A stretch of DNA of 64,000 nt from Epiperipatus broadwayi. Its lineage: Eukaryota; Onychophora; Udeonychophora; Euonychophora; Peripatidae. Where the stretch lies: the NCBI GenBank assembly GCA_028023455.1, contig JAQFVV010006654.1, positions 434,001 through 498,000 of the forward strand. The letters are read 5' to 3'. This document shows positions 11,273 to 21,415 of the stretch, piece by piece; within the stretch, counting starts at the first letter, position 1; each line of letters opens with the position of its first letter. A model generated the notes under the pieces. The model was not told the origin of the DNA. It saw only the letters and a program-made list of their open reading frames with translations, and did not search any database. A program made the position numbers and the translations under genes.

Positions 11273-11481
11273 CTTTTTTATTTTCTTATTTTTATTTTTA
11301 TTATTTTTAATGTTGTTTTTCTCTGTTTTATAGAACCTTGATAAAGTCCATATTATTATTTGAAAAATGGACGAAACGTTGGATATTTATATTTTATTTA
11401 TGTAGTTTATATAATGTATATCAATAAATTTTTTTGAAAAGAAAGTCTCTCGATATATTTATGTGAAGTTTTTTGACTTTA
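11273..11481 (+). repeat. Inverted partial pLTR of PLE-B
   Basis: About 210 bases in reverse complement to the pLTRs at 5,842-6,250 and 8,991-9,392. It joins directly to the truncated coding region of copy 2 at about 11,271. It contains the ribozyme-like motif in plus orientation and ends at a short TA run. Confidence 0.88.
11329..11392 (+). ncRNA. Hammerhead-ribozyme-like motif, inverted pLTR copy
   Basis: Third copy of the motif, plus strand. It differs from the other two by one extra T in the stem II loop, while the core and stems are kept. Confidence 0.5.
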
Positions 11482-11871
11482 TTATAATATATATATATAT
11501 ATATAAATAATAAAGAAAACTTATTTTCCAGAGTTGAGAGTAGATATTGAAGTCTATAGTTCATAATCCTAATGAAAATCTTTTACAAAGTATATTAATC
11601 CATTGGAATAATGATGATTTATTTATCCTTAATTCATAAACTGTTAATAATATCCAATGACTTGATTGATATAATATAAAGTAAATATTCTTTGAATGAT
11701 GATGTTCTTAATCTCCATTTTTTTATTATCATTAGATGTTCTTTTCAATTAATATTTCAACATAGCATGTAAGTTGGTTTCCAATTCTTTACGATACAAA
11801 GCTGTTTTACTCAAAGTACATTGTAATATTCTTTATATATATAATTATTTTGAATATATATATATTTTTAG
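11482..11871. other. AT-rich spacer, nothing recognised
   Basis: Lies between the inverted pLTR piece and the LTR-like repeat. Contains short TA runs only; no gene seen. Confidence 0.6.
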
Positions 11872-12419
11872 AATAACAAAGTTTTAATACAACGTAGTTT
11901 TCATAACTCAAATAAATGTTTTTTTTTCTTTTTATATTTCTATTCCTTTTAAGATTTAATAGAAAATTTAGATATTTTCCTTATAGATTTTTTAATCCAT
12001 AGGTTATCTTAATTTGGAAGCATTCATAATTAATTCCAAATGTTGAACAGCAATATTTTTTATAAAAGAAAAAGTTATTTAAAAGGAAATAATTTTCTTT
12101 TCTTCTCTTTAGAAAAAAGAGAATGAATAAATCTCCACATGTTTAGTTACAAGTTCATGCTTAATTCAAATATTAATTGTTTAATGTATATTAAGATTTA
12201 ATAATAAAATATATATAAAATTATTTATTACTCAACTTCAAATCTGGAACCTATTCAAAAGCTTAAGGTATGTATTATTTAAAGCTCACATGTATATATA
12301 AATAGTATATATATGTATACATAATAAAATAGTCAAATAAATTTTATATTTATAAATAATTTCATAAGAGCTAAAAATATGTTAGGCCAATAATATAACT
12401 AGAAGTTACTATTATATTT
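11872..12419 (-). repeat. LTR-like repeat, copy 1 (putative 3' LTR of minus-strand element)
   Basis: About 548 bases that recur in the same orientation at 30,298-30,846 with high identity. In minus-strand reading it is preceded by a purine tract (AAGAGAAGGGG at 12,430-12,420) and, further upstream, by a gypsy integrase C-terminus, which is the order expected for a 3' LTR. The ends do not show the usual TG...CA, so the LTR call is an inference. A non-LTR dispersed repeat is the alternative. Confidence 0.6.
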
Positions 12420-12430
12420 CCCCTTCTCTT
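12420..12430 (-). other. Candidate polypurine tract
   Basis: Eleven purines in a row on the minus strand directly next to the repeat boundary at 12,419. In LTR retrotransposons this primes plus-strand DNA synthesis immediately upstream of the 3' LTR. The other copy of the repeat (30,298-30,846) has no such tract next to it. Confidence 0.5.
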
Positions 12431-12939
12431 AGGAAATTTTAAATTTTAATTTAAGTTAAAATTTTAAATACTTACAAATATTTTAGTATATTCTTATAAT
12501 TTACTTGCATTTATACTTGGATTTTATGAAGGGTTGAATATTTTTAACTGTTATATCTTCCTAATACTTGGGCTATACTATTCTTTTGATAATGATCAAA
12601 AAATAAAGGACTTTGATGGTTAAAATTTAAAAAAATAAAAATAAAAAAAAAAAATAAATAAAATAATATGTTTCCTTCTTGGACAACACAAATATTTTTA
12701 CTAGCCTTATTCCTGCTTTTTTAAGACTTATGGATTTGAAAAGGACTAAATAAATACTAGAGTATCCATTTATTAATATGAATTGACTCTATTGTTTTTA
12801 CTTATTTCAAGGTATTAAAGAATACCCTCATCAAAGCTAATGTTCTTAACTATTTTTGTTTTTTTACATTGATCACTATTATTCTTTTTTTATACAACCG
12901 TATGGTTTACACTACCCAATACTTATCTTGATATTCATC

Positions 12940-13318
12940 CTATTTCTTTATATAACATTTTAAACAGCCAAAATAAGGTTTTAAAATTTGTGAATTATAT
13001 GTACCACGAATCTCTCCTTCTTGGTTAATCCAAAATGCATTTGGACCTGCCTTTTTAACAATAGTATAAGGTCCTTCGAATGTGTTGTAGAATTTGTGAT
13101 ATTTATTCTCTAATGATTTACTAGGATGGAAAGTCTTTATCAATACTTTATCTCCAACTTTAAACTCATAAATACATTTTTTTTTATTCTGACTTCTATT
13201 ACCTGCTATTTTAACAAGTTGTTTATGATATTGTAAAATGTCATTTTCTCCATTTATTTTGGGTTCATAAATTATAGGTTTATATTTTTTTAAATAATAT
13301 AAGTATAATTTGATGAAA
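12940..13318 (-). pseudogene. Ty3/gypsy integrase C-terminal region
   Basis: About 125 codons read openly on the minus strand without a start codon. Motifs are FKVGDKVLIKTFHPSK, KFYNTFEGPYTIVKKAGPN, AFWI and GTYNSQILKPY, the standard end of gypsy integrases: an SH3-like fold after the DDE core. The similar ending of the plus-strand gypsy element in this window (AFWV, GTYNARFLKPY) shows they are related lineages. The DDE core, RNase H and RT are absent upstream, so this is a deletion remnant. Confidence 0.85.
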
Positions 13319-13732
13319 ATGTAGTCGTACGGGTGAGAATATTTCTCTAAGACTAGTAAGTATTCTTCTTATACATACTTATATACATATACATCTATAA
13401 TTGTATATCTATACTTTATAGATTTATAAATTATGTTGGCATTTTATTACCTTATCATATTAACCATTTGATCTACTTCCTATTCTAGATCAAGTAACCA
13501 AAGATTAAATTTCATTAAACAAGTGTATACTTGTTTAATTTAATTTTTCTATATTTAGTTCCTTCATCAATGTTTATGTCATCAAAATTTCTATATATAC
13601 ATTTTTTTCTTTAACAAACTATAATGGGTTCAATCATTACTCATTGTCTGTTTTCATTTTTTAAATGGTCATAACCCTTGAAAGTCCTTCCATAATATGT
13701 GCTTATCTTCATTAAGCACACTAATTAATGTG

Positions 13733-13777
13733 TTAAATGAATGTAAATGGACCTTCATAAGTATTACATAATTTATG
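13733..13777 (-). pseudogene. Second, decayed integrase C-terminal fragment
   Basis: One minus frame reads HKLCNTYEGPFTFI then a stop, closely resembling HKFYNTFEGPYTIV in the integrase at 12,940-13,318. The fragment is short and shifted, so it is probably an internal duplication or a nested relic. Confidence 0.5.
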
Positions 13778-13798
13778 AATAGTATGACCTTTTTGAAT

Positions 13799-15496
13799 TT
13801 ATGAAATACTCATTTGAGAAATTAATAATTCATTCTCATTATTAACTCTACAAGTATTTAAATTTAATCCTTCTAAACCAATATTAATAAAATAATTTTC
13901 AGTTTCATGCATTATATAATACTGAAAATTGAATCTATTATTAGAGATATATATTTGCTGTGGATCTTTTTTAATAAATTCTATATGATTTTGTCTAAGA
14001 CTCTGTTCTTTACTATTACCATAACATCTATATTAGTCCTAAGAGAATCATTCCTTGTCTCAAACAATATCTAATGTGAAAAAATAGATTTTGTATTCCG
14101 CTCATTTATCTCATCAAGATCTTTAACAACAATTTCCAAATTATTCACTACTTCATTTTCTATTTTTTTTCCATCTTGAATCTTGTACTTTATCTCTGTT
14201 TGTTGCATCTCCATGACTTGTATGTTTTGGAAACTCTTTGCTTCATTTATTTCCACAATTCCTTTTGAATTTAATGGATTTAAATTAATCATTTCAAAAA
14301 TGTTGTGCTGATTCTTTATATCTTTACTCTGCTGTGTAATATCAAAGTGGTTTTGATAATTTTCTTCTGGGGAAATCAACTGAACTAATAATGATTTACT
14401 CTGGGTATCATCATTACATTCAAAGTAAGTTTGAAGTTCTTGTTGATTGTTGACATTAATCTGCATTGTATCATTCATGATTGTTTTAATGGAATTTATT
14501 TGTGGAGTTGATATTGTCTCCTCTAAAATAAAGTTGATAGGATACTTTTCTATTCCATCACTGGGAATCTGAGATATCCAACCAATAGAAAATTCAGTGT
14601 CAAGTAAAGTTTCAGCATTAAAAGAATGTTTATTACCTTGATTGGATTCAAAAATAAAACCATGCAAATCTTTTTGTAAGATAATAGCTTGTTTTTGATT
14701 ATTTGAATTATGAATAATAATTCTATCATCCTTTTCATACATAAAAAAACCAATTTCCAATAGGTAAACATGTTGAATCAGATGAAAACAAGATAGGTTG
14801 TCTAAGAGTATCAGGTTTAACTTGATTATATGCATTCTGTAATTCTTTTAAATATAGTTCCAAACTATCCCTTTCATAAAAATCACCATTACTATACACA
14901 GTAACAAAATTTCCATCCAAAATAATTTCAAACCATCCTATATTGTATTTATATAACCTTAAAATTATATATTTATTCCAAATATATAAACAATTTTGAG
15001 TATGAACAATGTACCAATCATGCCAATGATAAGGTTTATCAAGTAAAATTTCTTTTCCATCTTCTATTGTAATTATTTTACTTTCCTTTTTATTATCATA
15101 CAGTTCACTTTTGATTTCATTACTAAAATTATCTAATTTTTTATTATTATCATCTAATTTTTGACTGAAACTATTATTATCATCTAACTTTTTATACATT
15201 TTACTAATGTTACTATTTATGTTATTCATAAATATTTGTAACATTTCCATCATAGTTGTATTATTATCTATAACCTTTGTTGTATCAACATTAAGTGATT
15301 GGTTAATCTCAACTTTTGATGATTGATTTAAATCTTCATCAACTATATTTTGTGTTTGAGATAACACTTGATCTAAACTATGTGCTTGTTGAGGATATTC
15401 AACTATGGTTGTAGAACCCCCAGGTGCATGTACCAATGATGATTGTTCTACAATATTAATATAATCACTTAGTTCACTTTGCAAATCATCTTGCAT
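13799..15496 (-). pseudogene. Unrecognised decayed ORF, about 550 codons, in LTR-element remnant
   Basis: ATG at 15,496 opens 253 codons. Residues 1-120 are polar and Asn/Gln/Asp rich, with two copies of a KLDDN motif. Residues 135-235 are aromatic-rich (YHWHDWYIVH, LYKYNIGWFEIIL, FVTVYSNGDFYERD), like a small beta domain. A T run near 14,748 shifts the frame; the second part (to 14,071) continues with [23 protein letters not shown] and a long polar tail. A further frame to about 13,799 (SLRQNHIEFIKKDPQQ, NELLISQMS) seems to extend it. I do not recognise a family. It occupies the place upstream of the integrase remnant, so a gag-like or extra ORF of that retroelement is the simplest reading. 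Confidence 0.6.
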
Positions 15497-15499
15497 TTA

Positions 15500-15958
15500 A
15501 CTAGAGCATTCAATATCTTTGTTTGAAAACATTTTCCCACTTCGAAGCATAATAAATTTTAACTTAATTTAAATCTCACTCAAGTTTTATATATTTTTAT
15601 AACCAAAATATTATATCGTAAAGTTCTTTATCACTTCATGCTATGTATATATACTTATGATGTTGTAATGATATATGTATATATTTTTTAAAACGCCTAT
15701 ATCTAAAGAAAAACTTTATCCCCCTTAACTCTTATTTAAAACACAATTTAATAATTAGTTATTTAAATATTGATATCTCTAAATCATATTATATATATTA
15801 TCGTTTTTAATAATATTTTAATCTTGCCATTATAAACACCATATGAATCTTCATAACAACATAATTGTTACTAAGAATAATCAATTAATCAATCCATGAC
15901 TTTTTTCACTATATGTAATAATAGAGAATCATTGATTCAAAGCCCCAATTAATATACT
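15500..15958. other. AT-rich flank, no 5' LTR recognised
   Basis: This is where a 5' LTR of the minus-strand element might be expected. I see no stretch resembling the 11,872-12,419 repeat here. Confidence 0.5.
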
Positions 15959-16205
15959 AAATATGTAATAGGATATAATTTATACCTGTGATGAACTTAA
16001 ATGTTCAATGCCTAAAACATTGCGTGCCAAATATAATGGAATGGCATTCAATCATCCCAGTTAATGCGTCAAATATAACAGAATTGATTATATTTAATGC
16101 TTAAAAATCATTAACTTACTGCTTCACAGTTAGCTTCACCAAATATAACAGAATGGATTATATTTAAAGTTTAAGATGGTCGTGTTAAATATAATGGGAT
16201 GATTA
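15959..16205. repeat. Cluster of five AAATAT(AA/GT)..GGAAT motif copies
   Basis: Copies of AAATATAAYRGAATGG or close variants start near 15,959, 16,029, 16,071, 16,141 and 16,186, spaced 40-70 bases. Two copies (16,071 and 16,141) are followed by TTATATTT, making imperfect inverted repeats. No coding potential. It could be a set of protein-binding sites or internal repeats of an old element. Confidence 0.65.
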
Positions 16206-16209
16206 AATT

Positions 16210-18680
16210 CCCTAGAAAGAGGATATGCATTTCACTACAATCGGACTTTGGGTCTTCAGGTAGAATGCTAGAAATGAATCGATGAAATACTAAGTCCATG
16301 ATTATATCTATCTTTATTATGTTAGCTCAATAATTTTTAAATAAGTTTTGATATAATTTACACTAGTTCATCCATCTTTCATCCCTCTTTCAATCACCAT
16401 TATGCCATGATAATCAAACTCATGGAGAATTTGCAATTAGCTTTTTTCAGGGATAATTTCAAAACAAGTTATTATTTAATATGCCTTTATATAAGCATTA
16501 ACTAATAATTGATATTCATATGATATTTATAATACTAGCATATATATAATATAATTCAATAATGATTAGACAAAGAGATCCAGTTAATAACTCAATATTT
16601 AATAAACAATAAAAATATAATGTAAAAGATAAATAAAATATTAATAAATAAATAAGAATGAATTCTACCATAATAAAATATTAATAAATAATATTCCTAT
16701 TTAATACACTATGATAAAATTCTGTGTTATGATAAACTATAATTGAAGAATATAATTTAAATTAACAGATATATAAAACAATATCTAGATTCAAAAATTA
16801 ATAACATATAAATTATCAACCTATTTTCAGTTATTATATATGTTTCTCATTATTAATATATAAGTACTATTTACAATTGTATAACTTATATATATATATA
16901 TATATATTGTAACCATATATTTTAGTATAAAATATGTAACTAGTATAAAAATTTCTCTTTCTTCTTTTGGTGATTTGATTGGCTTGATTTGCACTTTGAA
17001 CAGATTACTCTCTTATATTATTTTGATAAATTTAAATTTGCTTCTTCCCATATACTAACTTATATCAAAACGTTTAACTTTTTAAAATTTGACAACACAT
17101 TAAAATTTGGTAAAATAGTATTAAAAATAATACTTTATTTTTATTTGTTTAAAATGATCTTAAATTATTATTTCCATTGAATTAAAAAACCACTTGTTCA
17201 ATTAAAATTAATTATTAAAAATAAATACAGTAATTACGTATGCGTCTCAATGTAATAAAAGAAAAGAGCGTGAATTTAAGGGAAGATCATCTGTTAGTTT
17301 GCTTTTGGAGGGAGAGAGAAAGAAAAGAAAATGGTAAAAGGCAAATGGTGTAAATTTGATAAGCTTATTTTAAAATAGTTTATAAGTAAACGGATTACCA
17401 CAAAACTTGCTATAAACGTAAATATAACATAGTGGTAATTAATTATAAGATGAATTGCTAAATTTAAAAGTCTGTTCAAGTCGGCTGGCCAAGTGGATCG
17501 AATCACCGGTAATAATTTCCCAATATTACATTTTTAAAATGTCGGAGCTTCTCAGTTTAAATTTAAAAGAACTAATTGCAAGAATTTGGTATGTTTTAAA
17601 ATGTTTATTATTCTACAATTTGGAAAAATTAAATAAGTATTTTAATTACAGAATTTTTTATGAATATAAAAATTTGCTTTTAAAAAAAAAAAAGAAGAAG
17701 TTTAAATTCAAGTAAAATGTTAAGTTATCAACATAGTTTAATATTTCCGTATCTAATTCTCATAAAAATATAGTATTAATTAATATTTAACTTTACAATG
17801 ACAGTAATCTATTTGCTAGTTAATTTGTTTAACATTTGGATAATAAACATTATTCAAATAATTAATCAAAGCTATTTTATAATTGTATCGTCGGTTTGAA
17901 ATGAATAAATTAATTGCTGTAATTAGTATTCCTGGATTAACGCTTGGATAAATAAATACTTGCATGGATGTGATAAACTTGGAACACTTTTGATAGAAAA
18001 ATGTAGAGATTAATAACTTTATGAAAAACATTTTCATTTAAATTCTGCGTGTCATGTTTTAAAATTGTTTCATGTTTGGGGAGCCACGCAAAATCATTAA
18101 TCTAATATTGCTTATAATAACTAATCAAATGGATAGAATTGCATGTATGGAATTTAACTACAGTTATAGCTATTACCTCGTATACTTATTATTCTACACA
18201 TCGTACATGGATTCCACGGATCACATTAGGAGTTATAAAATGCTATACAATCCAATTTGTGATACACACATCTGCTAAAATTCATGTATTGAACTATAAA
18301 ATGCTTTACATTTAGTTTTATCACACACACCGTTAAATTTTATGTATTTGATGAATAATGTATTGTTTAATTTTATCGTTATATAAACTTGCATATGAAG
18401 TTCAAAAGTTATATTTATTAAGTTTAAATTAATAGGGGTTGAATAAAATATTTACTCAAGAGAATAGTGCTCGCGAAAAAGGTTAAATAGTATTAAATGA
18501 ATTCATGAGATATATCAATCTTTGTGAGATGTTTTGTGAGTCTTTCCAGATTTATATTCCTATGCCAATATTACTTATATTATATTACACATGTTTATTT
18601 TAAGCAAGATAAGTAGTACATTAGTTGTCCTGATTAGCGTAACATTTTATTATGCAAGAACCCACATTTGCTAAAGTGTT
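16210..18680. other. Largely non-repetitive intergenic DNA
   Basis: No gene, LTR or RT-type relic seen. At 17,474-17,505 a short tRNA-like patch joins an A-box-like TGGCCAAGTGG to a B-box-like ATCGAATC. Small open frames here are low-complexity and not supported as genes. Confidence 0.5.
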
Positions 18681-18686
18681 AGTGTA

Positions 18687-18962
18687 TTCTGAATAGTCAG
18701 AAGAACTGAGGAGGAGGATTTTGCGCTTTAATGTGAAGTAAATAATAATGTTGTTTTAGAATGTTAAAGGGCTTTAATCTGTGCTGGTGGTTAATCCGCA
18801 GATTATTTTAATTGCCATTTTTGTATTTTACACTAATTCCAGCGCTGGTGGTTAATCCGCGGAATTGTGTGATTATACGTATTACTTTATGATGATGTTT
18901 AAATACACAAAACGTTTAGTATTATTTAATTCCTACGTGTAGATGAATGCATCCACAGGAAT
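18687..18962 (+). other. Hairpin cluster including a twin with shared loop (candidate structured RNA or paired regulatory sites)
   Basis: Four compact hairpins lie within 276 bases: 18,687-18,702 (6-bp stem, 4-base loop), 18,776-18,804, 18,835-18,866, and 18,929-18,962 (about 13 pairs with two 2-base bulges). The middle two share the 17-base block GCTGGTGGTTAATCCGC, but their outer stems differ (AATCTGTG/CGCAGATT against AATTCC-A-GCG/CGCGGAATT) and each pairs with itself. As DNA, the shared block also contains TTAATCC, a K50-type homeodomain site. No reading frame covers the region. Function unknown. Confidence 0.5.
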
Positions 18963-20440
18963 ATGTTTTGCTTCACAGATATAAGTTGGGCAAAGTATTT
19001 TAGTTAATCTGCTAAATCATCTTCTTCATTTGTAAGCATAATTTATCGGTTAGATTATTAAATGGTAGCAGGACACTCTATTCAAGTTACTTTATGATAA
19101 TTAACTGTTGGTTGATTATTATTTACCGGAATGTAAGTTTACATGTTCACTTTAATTAATGATTACATTATAGCTAAATCCTACAGATATAATATTATTT
19201 ATTATATTATTATAAGTGTACAGTAGAGATTTATTGAATCTGGAAATGACGTTAAATATTTCATGAGTTTGATGCTGAATTTCGTATAATCTCCTCAATA
19301 TTCAGTATATAAAATTGAAATATAAGGTGGGATTAGGTTTTTAAATATTGTACCTATGAGATGTATTGAAGAAAGTCGATTGAATTATAATTTATTTATT
19401 TGATTTGTTTATTTATGTTTTATTTAGAATATTGAAATTAATTACTTATTGTTCATAAATTTGTAAATAAACGTTGATTTATAATTAAACTTACTGTGCC
19501 GTTGCTATGTGTCATTCATAACATCAGAAATCATAAACTTTGGATAGAGCATACATTATAGAGCATACCTTGAATTACATACTATCGTCAACATGATATG
19601 AGAGTTTGTAAATATTTTTTGAGAAAACATTTAGATGCTTTTCGTCTTTGGTAGTTTATGATGAGTAAGGTACAATAAAATCCCATTTACCTTTTCCATC
19701 ATTGTGGCTTTGCGTAGCTGATTCTAGTATAAAATTATAAATGAATTATTAACTTGTAAACAGATTTACCAAATAATGACATGGTTAAATATATTTACTT
19801 AACGTTTTTAAATTGTCATTTGTCAGTATAATAAGAGTCTCAATAATATAGTAAACTATAAAAAAAAGAACCCAAGTATTTATATTTATTTATTGCAAAG
19901 CTTTACCTGGACTAGCATTCGTATTAAAAATCATATAGATGGTTTAAAATTTCATAATCTTATGTAATTCCACAAATTATGCCATCTTGTACACGGTCGG
20001 CCATAGGGTCGCATACCATAAAAATCGCAAATTAAGGTTTAAAAGCAATAACATTGCACTTATAATTTATTTAATGTATTTTATCATACTACTATGATAG
20101 GTCTTCATGGTACACCCTGGCTGCGATCAAATTAAATCATAAAAGTTTATGTTAGATCATTAGTTTGGTCTATGGTAAGTTGCTCCAGATGTAGTGTGGT
20201 CTTTGGTGCATAAAATAGATAGCATGATATGCTTTTGGATACAGCTCTTAATAGCTGATAATGTGCAACGGGAATTGATCAGTGATCGAAGTTAAGATTC
20301 TTAGCGCACTTACGTTACGTAATTGGAACTACACAATCTGCGGTTACAATTTTTAGTGACGCAACGAGTTCATACACGATAGGTAGTTGAGAGGGCAATG
20401 GCCTTCGGTGGCCATTAGCTGGCCATCAAAATTTACGGTT
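18963..20440. other. Intergenic DNA, slightly richer in G+C near 20.0-20.43 kb
   Basis: No gene recognised. Near 20,396-20,415 a GC-rich hairpin forms from AATGGCC and GGCCATT around TTCGGT. The decamer CGGTTACAAT occurs twice (near 20,340 and 20,437). A short patch near 20,275-20,297 (GATCGAAGTTAAG) recalls the 5S rRNA internal promoter but the rest of 5S is absent. Confidence 0.5.
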
Positions 20441-20454
20441 ACAATATATATATA

Positions 20455-20635
20455 TAATACATTAAATGTTTATTATATTATATAAATAAATATAATAAAT
20501 TTATTTAAATATTTGTTAAATTATTACCATTTTTATATTCCCATTTAATACGCTATGATATTCCTATTAAAATATAATGATGCCAAATTTGAAATAAAAA
20601 TAATAATAATAATAATATTAAACATATTAAAATAA
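20455..20635. repeat. Dispersed AT-rich unit with short (AAT)n, copy 2
   Basis: Near-identical to 5,582-5,826 from ATACATTAAATG to AAACATATTAAAATA, but with only about six AAT-type units. Both copies follow a TA run. Confidence 0.85.
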
Positions 20636-20818
20636 ATGCTGATTTATATATATGATTAATTTCAGTTGGAATGATGTTCAGTAAATTCTAGTAAATTTCA
20701 TCGGCGTCATTCATTCATAAGTTATATATAGTAATTCAAAGTGACTGTTCTATAGTCACACCTTCTGTGCCAGTACTTCAGATTTGCTCATATATAAATA
20801 TTTGAGTCGTAGTAATAA

Positions 20819-21318
20819 NNNNNNNNNNNNNNNNNNNNNNNNNNNNNNNNNNNNNNNNNNNNNNNNNNNNNNNNNNNNNNNNNNNNNNNNNNNNNNNNNN
20901 NNNNNNNNNNNNNNNNNNNNNNNNNNNNNNNNNNNNNNNNNNNNNNNNNNNNNNNNNNNNNNNNNNNNNNNNNNNNNNNNNNNNNNNNNNNNNNNNNNNN
21001 NNNNNNNNNNNNNNNNNNNNNNNNNNNNNNNNNNNNNNNNNNNNNNNNNNNNNNNNNNNNNNNNNNNNNNNNNNNNNNNNNNNNNNNNNNNNNNNNNNNN
21101 NNNNNNNNNNNNNNNNNNNNNNNNNNNNNNNNNNNNNNNNNNNNNNNNNNNNNNNNNNNNNNNNNNNNNNNNNNNNNNNNNNNNNNNNNNNNNNNNNNNN
21201 NNNNNNNNNNNNNNNNNNNNNNNNNNNNNNNNNNNNNNNNNNNNNNNNNNNNNNNNNNNNNNNNNNNNNNNNNNNNNNNNNNNNNNNNNNNNNNNNNNNN
21301 NNNNNNNNNNNNNNNNNN
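20819..21318. other. Assembly gap (500 N)
   Basis: Exactly 500 undetermined bases, probably a placeholder length. It abuts a (TA)n tract, the likely cause of the gap. Confidence 0.99.

Positions 21319-21412
<94 letters not shown>
21319..21412. repeat. (TA)n microsatellite next to gap and PLE-A copy 3
   Basis: Pure TA run from the gap edge to the 3' end of PLE-A copy 3. Its true length is unknown because of the gap. Confidence 0.95.

Positions 21413-21415
<3 letters not shown>

Larger units (their letters stand above)
8991..11481 (-). mobile_element. Penelope-like element, family B, copy 2 (5'-truncated) with inverted pLTR end
   Basis: Second PLE-B unit: pLTR at 8,991-9,392, coding region from 9,423 to about 11,270, then a pLTR piece in the opposite orientation (11,273-11,481) before short TA repeats. 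The internal unit is truncated within the N-terminal coding region. Tandem copies plus an inverted terminal piece are typical of PLE insertions. Coding identity to copy 1 is very high, with few differences. Confidence 0.88.

Noticed and set aside
17474-17505. tRNA-like patch with adjoining A-box- and B-box-like sequences
   Set aside because: No anticodon arm and no acceptor pairing. Too short to call more than chance or a deleted relic.
20275-20297. Resemblance to the 5S rRNA internal promoter (GATCGAAGTTAAG)
   Set aside because: The rest of 5S, including the C box, is absent. Similarity is limited to about 13 bases.
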